A stretch of DNA of 64,000 bases from Phycomyces nitens (taxonomy: Eukaryota > Mucoromycota > Mucoromycetes > Mucorales > Phycomycetaceae), in assembly GCA_022702545.1 (NCBI GenBank), contig JAHRBC010000005.1, forward strand, positions 3,844,001 to 3,908,000, written 5' to 3'. Positions 27,124-39,832 of the stretch are shown here, one piece after another; within the stretch, counting starts at the first letter, position 1; each line of letters begins with the position of its first letter. The notes under the pieces are model-generated. The model was given only the letters and a program-made list of their open reading frames with translations, had not been told where the DNA came from and did not search any database. The position numbers and the translations under genes are program-made.

Positions 27124-28897
27124 GGTTGCTATGAGGTGTCAGTATTGCTACAAAGGACAACTCTAAATGGTATATAGATTTTTTTTACAAGTCCCCAAAG
27201 CCAGTGTGACGCTGTTTCTTTTCAGCCAAGCCTTTTAGGTATCTCGAGAGCACGAATTGAACGTTTCTTTTGGTACTAGAAAACCGACTTTATTTTAAAG
27301 AAATAATAATATAGAAACCAAAACGTCGTTATTGGTGGAATTACTAGGAGTATATTCTTTCCAAAAAAAAAAAGATGATTGTAACCGACAGACTGTTTCT
27401 TTTATTTTAAAGAATACGGAATAATGCGCTAGTTTTTGGGGCACGACGTTTTCATTTTATCGTACATTTCAAATGTGACTTTTTTGTCCGGTGCCTAGCA
27501 AATATATCTGGTCCCAAAGACTTGGGATTTTTACACGACCTTTTTTTTAAAAACAAGGATTGTGATTTATAGTAAAGGTGGCATATCAACTGTACCTGAT
27601 ACCTCCATTACATTTCACTGTCATTTATCATGGATTCTGATATCAAGATTTTACAAATAATAGCCTAGCATCATGTCTTGGAACAAATTGATACCCCATA
27701 ATTAATTACGTTTTTTCTTCTTTTATTATGATTATTAAAAATAAATGTTGAAAATATTATACAACTATTACAAAACTTGTTTTATATTTAAATACTAGTA
27801 TTTCACATGGTGTTAATATAAAAAAGATGGAGTATAGCGATAGAGGTTGCAAGCATAAAGAAACATCGATTGATAGACATTTATTGGGGAATTCAGATCT
27901 TTCAGTACTCTTATTTTAGAAATAATAAAATATGCCATCACAGCAAGCTTTAATTTGCCCCCTCTTTTTTTTTGGCCAATGATATGCGACCTTTAAGCCA
28001 ATATCTTATTCGGGGATATAAAATCATAGCCAAATTAAATTTGATTGGTTTATTCCAAACCAAGGTTAGTAAAGAGGTTTAATCCTCAAAATGTCCAAGG
28101 ATAGACACCAAAAGACAATGTAGGATCTATCAAGCCAGCTTGTTGGATCGTAAATAATAATAAAAAAAACCCTCTTTTGTCATGGATATCCTCGGAACTT
28201 ACCTTGAACTTGATGGTCATTTTTCTGGATTCACATTATCAATTGTTTGCACAAAAGGCCTTGGATTCCGTTGGGCCTTGGATAGTTGGCCTGTACATCC
28301 CAAAAACACACACACACACATTTTTAAAGTGCCTGGGAAACCTTTACTTGTTCAATATATCAAAAATGAAATAATTGGTATCATTTATTATTCAGGTTGA
28401 AAGTTGCTTTTGCCATGGACTATAATGACTTTAATGGTAAAGGAGATTCCATTGTTGGTAATGTGAAATGGCATGTTCTTGTGGTAATGGTAGATTGAGT
28501 GCAGAATAAAGTCAATATTTCCTAACCTATTAAAGCAAAAGTTGTAATAGAAACTAACAAAAAAATGTACAATCCACAGCCTCATTATGCCCACTGTATA
28601 TAATTTTAACTTGGGTTTTGAAATGATTTATAAAAACCACGAATAAAATTATTGTTATTAATATTATTAATATTGAATTTGAAAATATTCTTGCTGCCAA
28701 CAAGGTCTATATTGTGGTTATGTGTATACATTAAGAATTAAAATTATAAACTGTATAATAAAATCTGGTCTAGTGTGAATGATCAATGATGATATGTATG
28801 TAAGTAGTAGGAAATAAAACGAAGCAAAAAAAAAAGAAAGAAAAGTCGCCATATTGTAACATTGTCGCAAGTCTATCTCTCTCTCTTTACTGCCAAT
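27124..28897. other. Intergenic stretch with weak coding-like frames
   Basis: AT-rich. Around 28182-28400 (+) a 72-codon frame opens with MDILGTYLELDGHFSGFTL, then runs through a CA repeat (28306-28320). 28408 onward has another short frame (MDYNDFNGKGDSIVGNVKWH). These may be relic exons, but I cannot join them into a gene. Confidence 0.4.
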
Positions 28898-31800
28898 TCA
28901 TTTGGGACCAATGTCGCTCGCCATTGTACTCTCGGCTGGATTGGACATGAGTCCTAGCAAGGAACTTCCGGAAGGCGAGTTGGACATATTCAATGGCATG
29001 TTTGCGCCTGATAACACATCGACGCTGTCAGAATGAATAAGGTCCTTGGTGTCATTGTAAGACACGTTCTTTTGCAATGGAAAGTAAGACGACATGTTTG
29101 AACGACCGGCCATGTTTTGTATCTGGGGCATGTTGATCTGTGTTGCAGGGCCTTTGAAACTGTTTATAGAGGACAATGATCGCGAAGAGATCAATGGTGT
29201 GGAATCTGTATAGTGAGAGTTTAAGAAACTATCGACATTATTGGTAGACCCATAATTTGGTTGCTGATGTTGTGACCTATGTATTTCTGGTTGGAGTTGG
29301 TGTGAATATGGTTGGGTTCCTTGATTCCCAAGGTAAGTATTCCACTCATTCATATCAAGGGATGATGGAACACCCCAGAATGCTGATCCAAAAGGATTAA
29401 ATTGTCGATTTAATGGCCTGTTGAGAACAGTGTTGGGTGCAGCAAATGGATCTGTCAAGGGTGTCATTGCAAATTGAGAAGAATGGTTGATTGAACTATG
29501 GTCACTCCAGGATGAAGGTGATTGCAGGCTTCCTCTCTTGTCTTCAGATACTGGTGGTTGGCCCATGTAGCTTGGCGCGTAGTTGCTGCCGCCAAAGTGT
29601 GAATTATCATAGGAAATATTCCGGAGATCATCATCTGTCTTTGCAGAACTTCTCGTATCTGTATTATTCCAGGATCGAGGCTCTTCATATGATGAAGATT
29701 GGCTGGCAATGGATGTGGTTGGGACATCCATGGTGTCTTCATATGAGATGTTGTTGTGATTATCGACCCCTTCCTGGTCTGGTACGTTTACAGGGAGAGT
29801 TTGTGATCGTTCAGAAGAATGGCGTCTATCGAGATTGATTTCTCGAAGGCCAACCAGCTCAGCCAGGATTCCACTGGTTCGCGAGGCCGTTATCCAAGTA
29901 GTCTCGATTTCGTCTAGGGCTCTTAGGATCTTGGTGATGTTGATCTTTGCTTCAAGAGCCTTTTCTTTTTCTGGTGAAGAAGCTGTCTGGATGAATATTA
30001 TGGCAGCCGTGAATATACAATAGATCGTGTAGTGAAGGGTATATCTGAGATAGTCTTTTTCGAGCATTATATTGACAATCGATAGGATCGAATTGGCGGC
30101 CGAAAGACATATTTCGTTTGACGGAAGTGATACGATATTTGCTGCCTGTTTCTGACCGGGAATAAAGGGACGATGAAGAAGTATGACGGTAGTGTAATAC
30201 ATCATGTGCAATTGACCAACAATCGGCGAAAGAAACTCGGGGGTGGCGGGAGTGTGTGGGTTGGACGGATCAAACCGTATAGAGAATGGCAAGTTGTCAT
30301 GCCACTTGGTGAGCTCCTGGTTGAGAGAGGTGAGGATGTGCTCGACATGGTTTATAGATGTGTGAACAAGCGATTTGGCATAATAGATATTCTTCAGTAC
30401 ATCGCCCATGATATGGCAAAGGGAAATTAGGTTGGTGAATGCGACCATGATTCGAATAGGAGGCTGGACATTTTCAGAGTCTGGGTTGAACTCATGCTCA
30501 TGCTCATATTCATCATCATCGTCAATGTTTGGGAGTGGAACATCACAGTCTCTTTCTTCAAAAGTGGCCGATCGTCCATAGCTTGCACTCAGGATACGAT
30601 CGAGAATGTAGCAGCACCAAAACACCCTTTTTCGCCGTTCGCGTTCCTCGGCTGGTATGTCCCAATGATCACAGTTCCGGTGCAGACCAAGATCCTGTGC
30701 CATGCGAAATGCCTATGACGAACAAGAGTGTTAATTAAACTATAGAAATTGATACAAAAATGGGTCATTGGTACCATCCCACTGTACAGCCAGGCGCGAG
30801 CTGGTTTCATGGCACCGTGCTGATGTGCTGCCAGTAACAATAGTGCCTGAATTGTTGATATTTTTGGCATATCATAATAGTCATCTAAAAGACACCGGGC
30901 CCTTTCAAAGAACACGTCTCCGGCAGTGTCTGCAGATGTGGGGTCCGATCTTACTCGGACATCGGGAGACATGCGAGAGGCGACGGCGTATATTGCATTT
31001 AGCAGCAAGGGCGACATCATCTCAAAAACCGTGCCCGTGGAGGACACCAGACGTCTCTTGTAAAACAGAGGCAGAACAGGGTATATGTGGCGAAAGTACA
31101 GTTTGACTAGGTGCTCAGACAGATCTTTTGGTGGCAATTCCAATGGATTAAACGAGGAATTTGTTATAGATCTGGCCTGGGATGTCGAGGGCTGGTTTCG
31201 GCCTGTGAAATGAAAAGCGCCGTTTTGGTATGTTCTGCTGTTCTGAAGAAGATAGAATCCCGAGGACTTTCCCAAATATCGAACCTCTCCACTCTCTCCC
31301 ATCGACAGCTGGCCAGTGCTGTCCTGGCCCGGTTGGGGACTGTGGGGTGAGTCAATGTTCCCAACAGGACTCTCAACTAGAGACAATTGAGGCGAGCTAG
31401 GGATGTTTTGGGGCGAATTTGACCGAGTACTGTCTTGGGTATTTTGCCTTGACTTTGTCTTTTTGTCATGGCCAGTAGCATGATCGCCGCTGCTCTGGTG
31501 GCGTCGAACGGGACGCGACCTTATTTGCTCTCCACCGGCGGTCTTCAACGGCTCACTCAACTCAGCGCGAAGGGTTTGGGACCGTGGATCGTCGCCTTTT
31601 GAGATGTCCTGCAAGATATTCTCCAGTTTGTAGAGCCTGTTTTCAATTGCTTCAATGTATCCTTTAGGAGGACCTCTCTGATATTAAGTTTTATCAATGA
31701 ATAATAATAATGATAATAATAAAGGGCATAAATTGAATTGAGCAGGTTTATATTCACGTAAAAAAAAAGGACTCTACAAACCTTTTTGGTTGTATCTTTG

Positions 31801-32097
31801 TAACTACATTTGAGATGAAACGCATTGCAATTGCTGCAGATCGGGATAGTGCCATCGCATTTAATTTTTTTGCGACGGCAAAGATCACTGTAATGGTTCA
31901 ATGAACAAGGCATCATTAATTTTTTTTTAAAAAAAGAGATATTTATATTTGTATAAAGATATATAGAGAGATATGTATGTATGTATGTGGAGAGAGAGAA
32001 TAAGAGTAAGAGTAAGAGTGAGAGAGCTGTAAGAAACCCACCAGGCTTTGCTCACTCGCTGCCGTTTACTGTTAGATTCATCTCCACTGTTTGACAT
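28898..32097 (-). CDS. Zn2Cys6 transcription factor with fungal-specific regulatory domain
   Basis: Nuclear DNA-binding regulator. Four exons (32097-32042, 31887-31782, 31677-30775, 30712-28898) give 959 residues. The binuclear zinc cluster is split by intron 1: SKAC/DLCRRKKIKCDG, then PICSNCNAFHLKCSY. The linker KRGPPKGYIEAIENRLYKLE is typical of the XlnR/Gal4-like group. The middle homology domain is clear: HLVKLYFRHIYPVLPLFYK, SGMAFRMAQDLGLHRNCDHW, RRKRVFWCCYILDRILSASY, and CDVPLPNIDDDDE. The C-terminal 300 residues are Ser/Asn/Gln-rich and disordered, a likely activation region. The start in the upstream short exon was chosen because the first Cys of the cluster is only completed across that splice; the in-frame ATG nearer the cluster lacks it. 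Target genes are unknown. Confidence 0.92.
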
Positions 32098-33811
32098 TTA
32101 GTTTTTTTTTATCTTGCTCTGGTTCTCGTATTGTCTGGGTCCAAAGGTCCTTCAATGGCTTTAATTCAATATTTTATTGTGTTTAAAGGAAGCAAGACCC
32201 AGCAAAAGGGCAGACTTTGTACAATAAGGCATTTACAAAAGACCTATCATGTACAAGAACACGTCACATGTATCTAAATTTTATTTAATTTGGCCTCTGC
32301 TGGCCAACAGCCTTTTTGTTTTGTGCACCTTACCAGACTCTGTTTTATTGCGGGTATTATTATTTTTTTGAATGTACTGACAATATATGCTATTCACCAA
32401 ACTGAATTGGATGTTGTAATTTTCAATGGCCAAAAAGATATCCATGAATGAATTAAGGTTTCTTGCTTTTAAATCGCCTTTTATATACTATTTTTAGTAA
32501 TCCAGACAGAGACACACGCACAGAGAGAGAGACGTTTGAAATATGGATACTCGTAGGCTGTATCGACTGCTAATCAACAGCAAGCAGCCACAAATCCAAT
32601 CAGGCAATTTAATTGCCAAGAGATACCAAAAGGACTGTGATCTGGACAGTTGATTGATATTCCAAGCCGTAATTTTCTCTCTCTCTCTCTCTTATTTCAA
32701 TAATTATGTACTACTTGAAGGTTTCGCAAATGTTTGCAGATTTAAATCACAGACTATGATCAGAAAACAGCACAGGGTGTACAAGGCCTGATATTTTCTG
32801 TAGCGTTGTAGAATGCAAACATTTTTCATTTTTGGCATTGCAGCCATCTTGACATTTTTATTATCATTTTTACTATGATTATTATGATTATTATTTCATT
32901 TGCAATATGAGCATGAGCGCATTTAGACCGGCAATATGAACACATTTGGACTGAAGCAGAATGATAATTACAAGATTTCAAAGTCAAGTTTGTCTGGAGG
33001 ATTAGTAAGCCGAGATTAATTGATTTTATATGGAGATTTGACTATGTGTGGGGTTTGAGTGCTGGTAGCCCCCAAAAGGTTATAAAATATTGAAACATGG
33101 GTATAAAAATATACATGTGTTTTCCAACTGTCACAGAGATGGTCATTACAATCATCTTTATCTTTTTGCCCAAGAATGTTGGCAAAGATATTAAAGAATA
33201 AAAAAAGATATTGGACACATAAGAGGGTCCCTCCCCCCACAATACCATTTAGGTAAAATGGTGCTCTATACCCATATTCAAAGCAGTGCCAAACATGTCT
33301 CTTTATATTATATTATAGCTCACTCATTTTTGATATCATAAAAGATTTTTTTATTATTAAAATATTAAATTATCTCAAACTATATAAACACGGAATTCTT
33401 GACACTTGTTTGTATTCAATTTACCTAGGGAAATTAAATAGAAGAATATCAGCGTCTAATTCATCAAATCACACAATAATGAAGAAATACGCGATGTTTG
33501 TTTTCTCGAAAAAGTTCAGAGAGAAGATAAGGTTTATCGATCAACAGCTGCTCTTTTAGCAGCTTCTGGATTTTCAGTGTGATACTTTTTTGGTCATCAC
33601 CACCTCCTCGAGAACAAACACACACAAAAAGTGCAATCAAGAATAAATTCTTGTAATTCTTACCTGTACAATATGCAATAAAGAGGAAAAAAACAACAAC
33701 AATCAAAACTCAAGCACTGATTTTTTCTTTCTTTTTAAAACTTTGTAAAATAAATTTTTGTGTGGTGACTGCCACGTGTGACATGCAAGTCGAGGTGATG
33801 TAAGCCCAACA

Positions 33812-33844
<33 letters not shown>

Positions 33845-35050
33845 CGGATTTAATAATAGTATGAAATACACCAATTGTTTCAATTATCATAATTATTATA
33901 ATAATTATTAATCTATAATAATAATATTTATATATAAATATATGGACGGGTCAAAAAAAGTGGTATCAGCAGGTTCTCCCATAAAATAATTCTTTTGGGT
34001 GCACTTCCAGACATGAAAAAAAAGAAAAGAAATAGAGAAAATATATAGAGTAAATTGCAAATATGATATTTGGGCATCTCACCCCTGTGCAAATAAAATA
34101 TAAAATATAAAATAAAAGAGAAGAGAGAAAAGTAAGGTGTTTCACAGATGAATGGTTCTGGAAGAGAACCAGAGGGCTTGTGCTCCAAAACCTTAAAGCC
34201 TAGGATCCCACCAAATGACTGCCCGCAGAGATGACAGAGAAGGACTGATGTCCAACTCAACTTCCAAACATATCCAACGTTACTTCCGTTTGTCCAACCA
34301 ACCAACCAACCCCCTCACTCTCCCTCTCCCCTTTAACTTTGGGTTCCGGAAGAGCAAGTTCAATTCCCTCAAAAAGCAAAATTCTGGACACCCCCATTCA
34401 ATCCTCAAAGACTCCATAGCCACCCACTAGAACAACCCACTGCTAAAAAGGCAAGCAAAAACCAAATAGGTCCGTCAAAAGGGTGTGGCGCAAGAACGAA
34501 TTGGGCTCGTCATCGTGGTCATTGTCCAGAAATAACAATGCGATGGACATGAAAGGAAATCTGCACGAGACATCCCGCTCGGAATCACAAAAAACAATGG
34601 CCCTCCGTGTTCTGTGGTGATTTGGCACGTCGATCGTCGAGTGAATGAATGAACGGCTGTTTATCGCTAGAACCAGGCTTGGTCTTGGGTTGCCAGGCAC
34701 AATTGGCCGTTCTGGATAGAGAACGTGTACTGGAGCAAGGGCTACACAAAACACAAGCATGATATTTGGTCAATACCCACGGGTTCACAAGGAAAGCGAA
34801 TCTCGGCAAACAGAGGGGAAAGGTAAGAGGGGCAATAGGGGATCCAATGGGACTCAGCTGTGGCTGCCATGGTAAAAATAAAGTAACGTGTGGATCTGGC
34901 AACAGGCCGTTCACCAAGGATACCTCGCTCGCCCTTGCGCCCCTTTTTTGATTTTCATTGGGCAGAACCTGTCTTGTATTTTTGCCCCGCCTCCCCCCGT
35001 CCTCATCCCCTTCCTCTCTTTCTCCTAAGCCTCGTGTTTCACTCTTCCTC
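32098..35050. other. Divergent intergenic region between two Zn2Cys6 genes
   Basis: About 3 kb without a gene. It has GA-rich repeats near 31990-32030, CT runs near 32680, a CACGTG E-box core near 33773, and (AAT)n at 33812-33840 followed by an AT-rich imperfect palindrome. GC content rises after about 34.2 kb, with repeated CCAA units near 34295-34312, forming the leader of the right-hand gene. Confidence 0.5.
33812..33840. repeat. (AAT)n microsatellite
   Basis: About nine AAT/ATA units, followed by an AT-only region with an inverted repeat near 33885-33910. Confidence 0.85.
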
Positions 35051-36223
35051 ATGAACGGCACCGACCACACCATCCGACACGTCACTGTGGACAAGATGAG
35101 ACGCAAGCGCCTCAAGGTTGTCAGTGCATGCCAAGAATGCAGACGGAAAAAGACAAAGTGCAACGGCGAATTGCCATGCATGAGTTGTGTCAAGGGCAAC
35201 ATTGAATGTACATATACCTCCCAGCCAAAACCTCTCCCGCCACTCTTCACAACCTGTCCTGGACAGCCAACCCCTTCAGCAGCCCCACCCCCCGTACCGC
35301 CGCCATCCGTGGCCGTGTCTGCCGTATCGTCTGCAACCACACCCGCCGTAGTGACCCCAACGCCTCTCACATCAGCCGGACCCGTCAATTCACCCGTCAA
35401 TTCACCCGCACGTACCCCCAGACCCCCGCAGGTCCATGCGATTGATGTGATTGAAGAGAGACTGACGGTGATCGAGGAAGTTTTGCGGTCATTGCTGGCT
35501 GCTAGTGGAAGGGACAAGCATCTTCTTGCGGCCTTGAATAGATCCCACCGGATCGATTCTTCCCAGCCGCCCAGTTCGCCAGGTTATCACAATAACGACC
35601 GACCCGAAAACACCAGCAGTAGACCGGTTATCCAGGCGCGCGAGAAGAGGGCGTATTCTGAGTCTGAAGATTATGGTCGCCATGGCTACGCTGGGCCGGA
35701 AGCGGATAGCCAGCCAACCCGGTCATCGGAAACCATTGCTTGTCACGGGTATCCGGCCGTAGACTCCATCGACTCGTCCTCATCGTCCTTCCGCTCTACC
35801 GAAGACATGCCCTACTCGGCATTCACACCTCGCGGCTCGTCTTCGTCTTCTCCCCCGTTAAAGGGAGCTGGGTCTGCCGGATCGTCCACTTATCGCGTCC
35901 GTCTGCCCCCAATACAAGGCTCTGCTCCTCCAATGTCCTCATACGCCTCTTCCGGTTCGCCTGCCATCCGCAACCTGCTCAACCGAAGCGATGGCTGCAC
36001 ATTGCCCTCCCTCGGACTGTCCAGATCAGTCCCACCTCTTTTAGACACCCTAGAGATCGATTCACCATCGCCTCCAGCACAGCTTCCGAATAAGCAAGCT
36101 TATAGTGACACGAGCGGCCGACATTACCACGAGCGGCCCACACCACGATCACCTTCAACTTCTTCTGGGTTCTATCGTGGCATTACTTCGCCTCGCGAGA
36201 TTGGCACAGGCTCTTCTTCTTAA
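35051..36223 (+). CDS. Short Zn2Cys6 DNA-binding protein with Pro/Ser-rich tail
   Basis: Single exon, 390 residues. The zinc cluster is intact (ACQECRRKKTKCNG, then LPCMSCVKGNIEC), spaced CX2CX6CX5CX2CX6C, preceded by a basic KMRRKRLKVV. A short helical segment (HAIDVIEERLTVIEEVLRSL, about residues 135-155) in the position of the usual dimerisation linker follows. The rest is low-complexity Pro/Ser/Thr (PPPVPPPSVAV, RSSETIACHGY, SSSSSFRSTED), and there is no fungal-specific middle homology domain. The ATG at 35051 is the first in frame; the open frame upstream to 34958 has no ATG. The base composition is much more GC-rich than the flanks. The antisense frame (34585-35517) is a shadow. Probably nuclear; targets unknown. 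Confidence 0.85.
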   Translation: MNGTDHTIRHVTVDKMRRKRLKVVSACQECRRKKTKCNGELPCMSCVKGNIECTYTSQPKPLPPLFTTCPGQPTPSAAPPPVPPPSVAVSAVSSATTPAVVTPTPLTSAGPVNSPVNSPARTPRPPQVHAIDVIEERLTVIEEVLRSLLAASGRDKHLLAALNRSHRIDSSQPPSSPGYHNNDRPENTSSRPVIQAREKRAYSESEDYGRHGYAGPEADSQPTRSSETIACHGYPAVDSIDSSSSSFRSTEDMPYSAFTPRGSSSSSPPLKGAGSAGSSTYRVRLPPIQGSAPPMSSYASSGSPAIRNLLNRSDGCTLPSLGLSRSVPPLLDTLEIDSPSPPAQLPNKQAYSDTSGRHYHERPTPRSPSTSSGFYRGITSPREIGTGSSS

Positions 36224-36651
36224 ATACTCACCACTACATACACAGGCCCACAAGCCACACACCAACCCATACGCACATCCACATATATCAATACACAATC
36301 CCTGCAACGGTATAAAAGAACAATCTTTTTTCTTTTCTTTTCGTTTTCTTTACCTCTATAATGCCTTGTTTTTTTGTGTGCGTCTTTTTCTTTTTGTTGT
36401 TTGCTAATTGCTTCATTTTTCACTCTCTCTCTCTCTCTCTTTTATACGCTGGTCGCTTGACTTTTTCTTCTTTTTGGATATTATCTCACAAACCACTCCC
36501 CCACCTATTATTATTACTATTATTATTATTATTATTCTCATTATTATTATTCTCATTATTCTTCTTCTTCTTATTCTTATTGTTTCCTCCTTTTTTTTTA
36601 CCTGCTTCAGAGAAGTATTTTTTGTTTATACACTCTCACCGGGTCTCTGAT
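36224..36651. other. Convergent 3' region
   Basis: It lies between the ends of the small Zn2Cys6 gene and the presenilin gene. It contains CT runs (36422-36440) and an ATT/TTC-rich tract (36505-36575). No gene is seen. Confidence 0.7.
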
Positions 36652-39024
36652 TCAGAGCCCAACCATTCCAAATACACACAAAGCACCAATGTACGGTACA
36701 AGTACCGTCTTGGCCACAAAATAAAACAAAATTCCAAACGCAATCGAGATTGGAAGGGCCGGGAGCGCCTTTTTGTAGATGGCCAGCAAGAAAATAGTTG
36801 TCGTCAGTCCAGTCAGAACAGCAACCGTGCAGCACACCGTAGTGATCCAGTCATACATGGCTACAGGGGACTCATTATTACTATATGCATCCATTTTGCC
36901 TTTATACTTTTTTTCATGGTTTATGCTTTACCTGCCCGAGCCACCAATACGCTGTAGAATACAAAGTCACCCAAGCCCAGCTTTAGGCCACTTCGTTCAG
37001 CTACATAAAAGTTATTATATATGGATGGCAATTATCTTGATTACCATCTTCTTCGTCTATTGAATCAGTGTCGTCATCGTTGGTTCTGATCACTCGATCA
37101 GGCGCATCAACAAGATCAGAGTCTGGCTCGGTCTTGGTATTGTTTAGGGTGCTTGTGAGCGACGCAGTGGAGGGAAGATCGCGCGAGATCGGAGAAGAGT
37201 TTTGCTGCAAGGGCGCAATTGAGGAGGTGGATGCTTCGTATTCAGAAGAATTAGAAAAACTGTGGAATGTGTTTGCAAATGAAGAGTGGGTGAGGTTGCG
37301 CGACCGACGGAACTCTGGCAAAAAGGGCGAAAGGGTGGGTTCGGGAGTAGTGATGGTGGTCGAAGATGTTGTCATGCTGGTCGACAGTCGAAAGTGGTCG
37401 TTGGGTGCCACCATGAACCAGACTGCATTGACAGAGTACAAGAGTGCAGGCACTTCTCTTTGCTGGGTCTTTGAGCTTTCGATCAATAGTCGCAGTGGTC
37501 CAAATGGACAGAGAACCGCAATGAGATCTATAGGCCATTTGTTATGGATTGTAACATAAAGGTCTAATTACCCCACACGGCCAAGAGGCCCAGCAGAATC
37601 CAAGTCGTCCACTGCTCCAAACCAGTCAATGAAAAGGCCTATAAACATGGTCAATTGGGACAAGTCTTGGACGCATGGACCCAATAAACTTGCCATTAGC
37701 GAACTCATGATGGTGAGATAGGATTGTTGTAGCCACAGAGGCCCTTTCCAAAAGATCGACACCAGACCAACCATTGCAAAGTTCCACAGTGCAAGTGCCA
37801 GGGTGATATAGTCTAGAGGTATATAGAATACTTGGATAAGATTTCTGATCATAGAGTTAGTTTTATCCAGATGGTTTAAATCTCGTCATTTCCAAGCCTT
37901 TGGGACAGGAATTGAATACTTGCAGCAATAGTAAGTAGCTCATGAACCCAAGCAGCCCGACGACCACAATCATAAAGAAGCCGACCAATATCTAAAGAAA
38001 CACAATTGGGATTATTAGATTTCTGCCAACTCTAGCAAATGTCCTAAATAATAACCTTGATCCAGCCCTTTTTAAAGATAAACACAATGATTATTGTCAC
38101 CACAATGATCTGTCCGATAATAATGGCAGCATTGGCAAGCGAATTGAGGGCAACTGATCCACCAGTGGAACCGGAGCTGGTGCCTGTACTGCTGCTACCA
38201 CTGCCTGTGTTGGGGGCCAGGACAGCATAGGTCGGTCTTGTAGGACTTTTTTATTTTTTAATTTTATTAATTATCATTATCATTATTATTTAGCCATCAA
38301 TGCAGAGTAGCACAAGCACGATGTCTCTTACCTATAGTCACTCTGGCCACTAAACGACACCTTTACCCAAAAGATACTCAGTACAATGCAGACAACTACC
38401 GGTTTGATGATGAGGTAGATTTGGTGCATATAGAACTTGAGGTCATCTCCATAGCGATCATCATCCGTTTCATCATTGGTATTCGGTCTTGTTTCGGCAT
38501 TCAGATCCTGTAGAGGAATGTCGGCTCCAATGTGAGATGGTCTTTCTAATCATCAAACGCAATTGAGTTTATATGTTTATATGTTTATATGCATATATAT
38601 ATATATGGATATACATTAATATACATTAATATACATATATATGTAAAGGGGGGGGGGGAATAGCACTCTATTAATCGCTTTATCGATTGCAATTCTTTCC
38701 AAATCCCTCTAAATACAAATAATTACCTTGGTCCTGGGTCTCACAATCTGCTCGATTCCTCTGGCGATTGGATCCTCGGCCGGTCATTGTCAATGATCCA
38801 GATCCTGTCTGGGAATCCCGAGCGGCTCGGAACCTTCGGGCTTCCTTTGTAGCCTCGCATGTCTTGTAGTGAGATACTTTCCAGTGGGTTTTTTGGCATT
38901 CGTCAGAGCAGTACCGAGGTCCATTCAGCCCGCAGGACGAGCACATGAATGTTGCGGGTGCGGTGCATTGAGAACATTGTGATGGAGTGGATTGCGTAAC
39001 TTGAGTGTCATTGGTTGAATCCAT
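36652..39024 (-). CDS. Presenilin-family aspartyl protease with N-terminal MYND zinc finger
   Basis: GxGD intramembrane protease, the catalytic subunit of gamma-secretase in animals. Nine exons (39024-38727, 38545-38332, 38245-38056, 37991-37924, 37844-37694, 37638-37572, 37527-37045, 37000-36932, 36860-36652) give 582 residues. Exon 1 encodes a MYND finger (C17-C20, C28-C31, C39-C43, H52-C56; CSQCTAPATFMCSSCG). It splices in frame to presenilin: TM1 IYLIIKPVVVCIVLSIFWVK, the LNSLANAAIIIGQIIVVTI helix, DYITLALALWNFAMVGL, first catalytic Asp330 in LAVWDLIAVLCPFGPLRLL, a long Ser/Thr/acidic loop, second catalytic Asp502 in GLKLGLGDFVFYSVLVARA, and PALP at 547-550. The first Asp motif is WD rather than the usual YD. 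Introns 4 and 5 need GC donors (GCAAGT) to keep the conserved frame. Exon 2 has no Met before TM1, so the presenilin part depends on the MYND exon for its start. Confidence 0.88.
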
Positions 39025-39832
39025 CCCGTCCCGGTGGTATAGTAAGTAAAAGAAAAAGGCAGGGGACGCTTTGGAAATGTTGGTCGGGATGATGGTTTCA
39101 ATTGAGAGAATTGAGAGTGATGATATAAAGGCAGTGACAGGGCATGGTTGTAAAAAAAAAAAAAAAAAAAAAAAGAGGGCGAGTTGAGAAATGAGAGGGG
39201 TTCCTGTCCAAGCAGGAGAGTCACAATGGATTGAATGCCTGTGGAACGCGAGATCGAGATGCCGCGCAACCGGCTCTTTTGGTTGATTTGAACAAGACAT
39301 TTGCTGCACCTTGTTTTCATTAGTTTTGCAGACTTGTTTGTGCTGCAAGTACAATGGCATCAACAAGGGTGCGTTCATTGGTCAGCTGGCCAGGTCTATG
39401 TGCGATTTGGATCAGTGATAATGGTCGTAGTAGCAATCCAAGATGCTAATCAATCAAATACAAATCCACGGATCAAGTCAATGTTTCCAAAGGCAGATTA
39501 TTGTGAATACCCGAATTTATTTCATTTTATTTTGCTTGTATATTTTGAAAAAGAACATTTATTTTTTTATGTAAAAAAAAAAGGCAGAAAAGATGTTGAT
39601 TGTATAGATAGGCGTACACCTTTTGACTAGCTGGAAATTCAAATCAAAGAGAAAGAAAGAGAGAAAGAGAAAGAGAGAAAGAGAAAAAGGGATGTGTGTG
39701 GGCGTGCGGGTGTGTGAAGCGGCCCTGGATGCCCTGGAACGGATAATGACGTGGCAAATAACCGGTCACAATTGACAAAAGTTTCGTTCTAGTCTGCACA
39801 GTCGATCGCAAGATGGCATCTTGACTTGTTCA
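39025..39832. other. Divergent promoter region, presenilin / SF1
   Basis: A shared upstream region of about 0.8 kb. It contains a poly-A tract of about 24 bases (39149-39173, T on the presenilin strand), GA-rich repeats (39645-39690) and a TGACGT half-CRE near 39747. No gene is seen. Confidence 0.6.

Noticed and set aside
34585..35517. 310-codon open frame on the minus strand
   Set aside because: It is antisense to the Zn2Cys6 gene, arises from its GC-rich codons, and has no recognisable domain; the plus-strand zinc cluster is unambiguous.
37068..37559. 163-codon plus-strand frame
   Set aside because: It lies antisense to presenilin exon 7 and has no motif.
39025..39378. Longer N-terminus for the MYND-presenilin
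   Set aside because: The upstream frame runs through a poly-T tract (poly-Phe); the ATG at 39024 lies just before the MYND finger.
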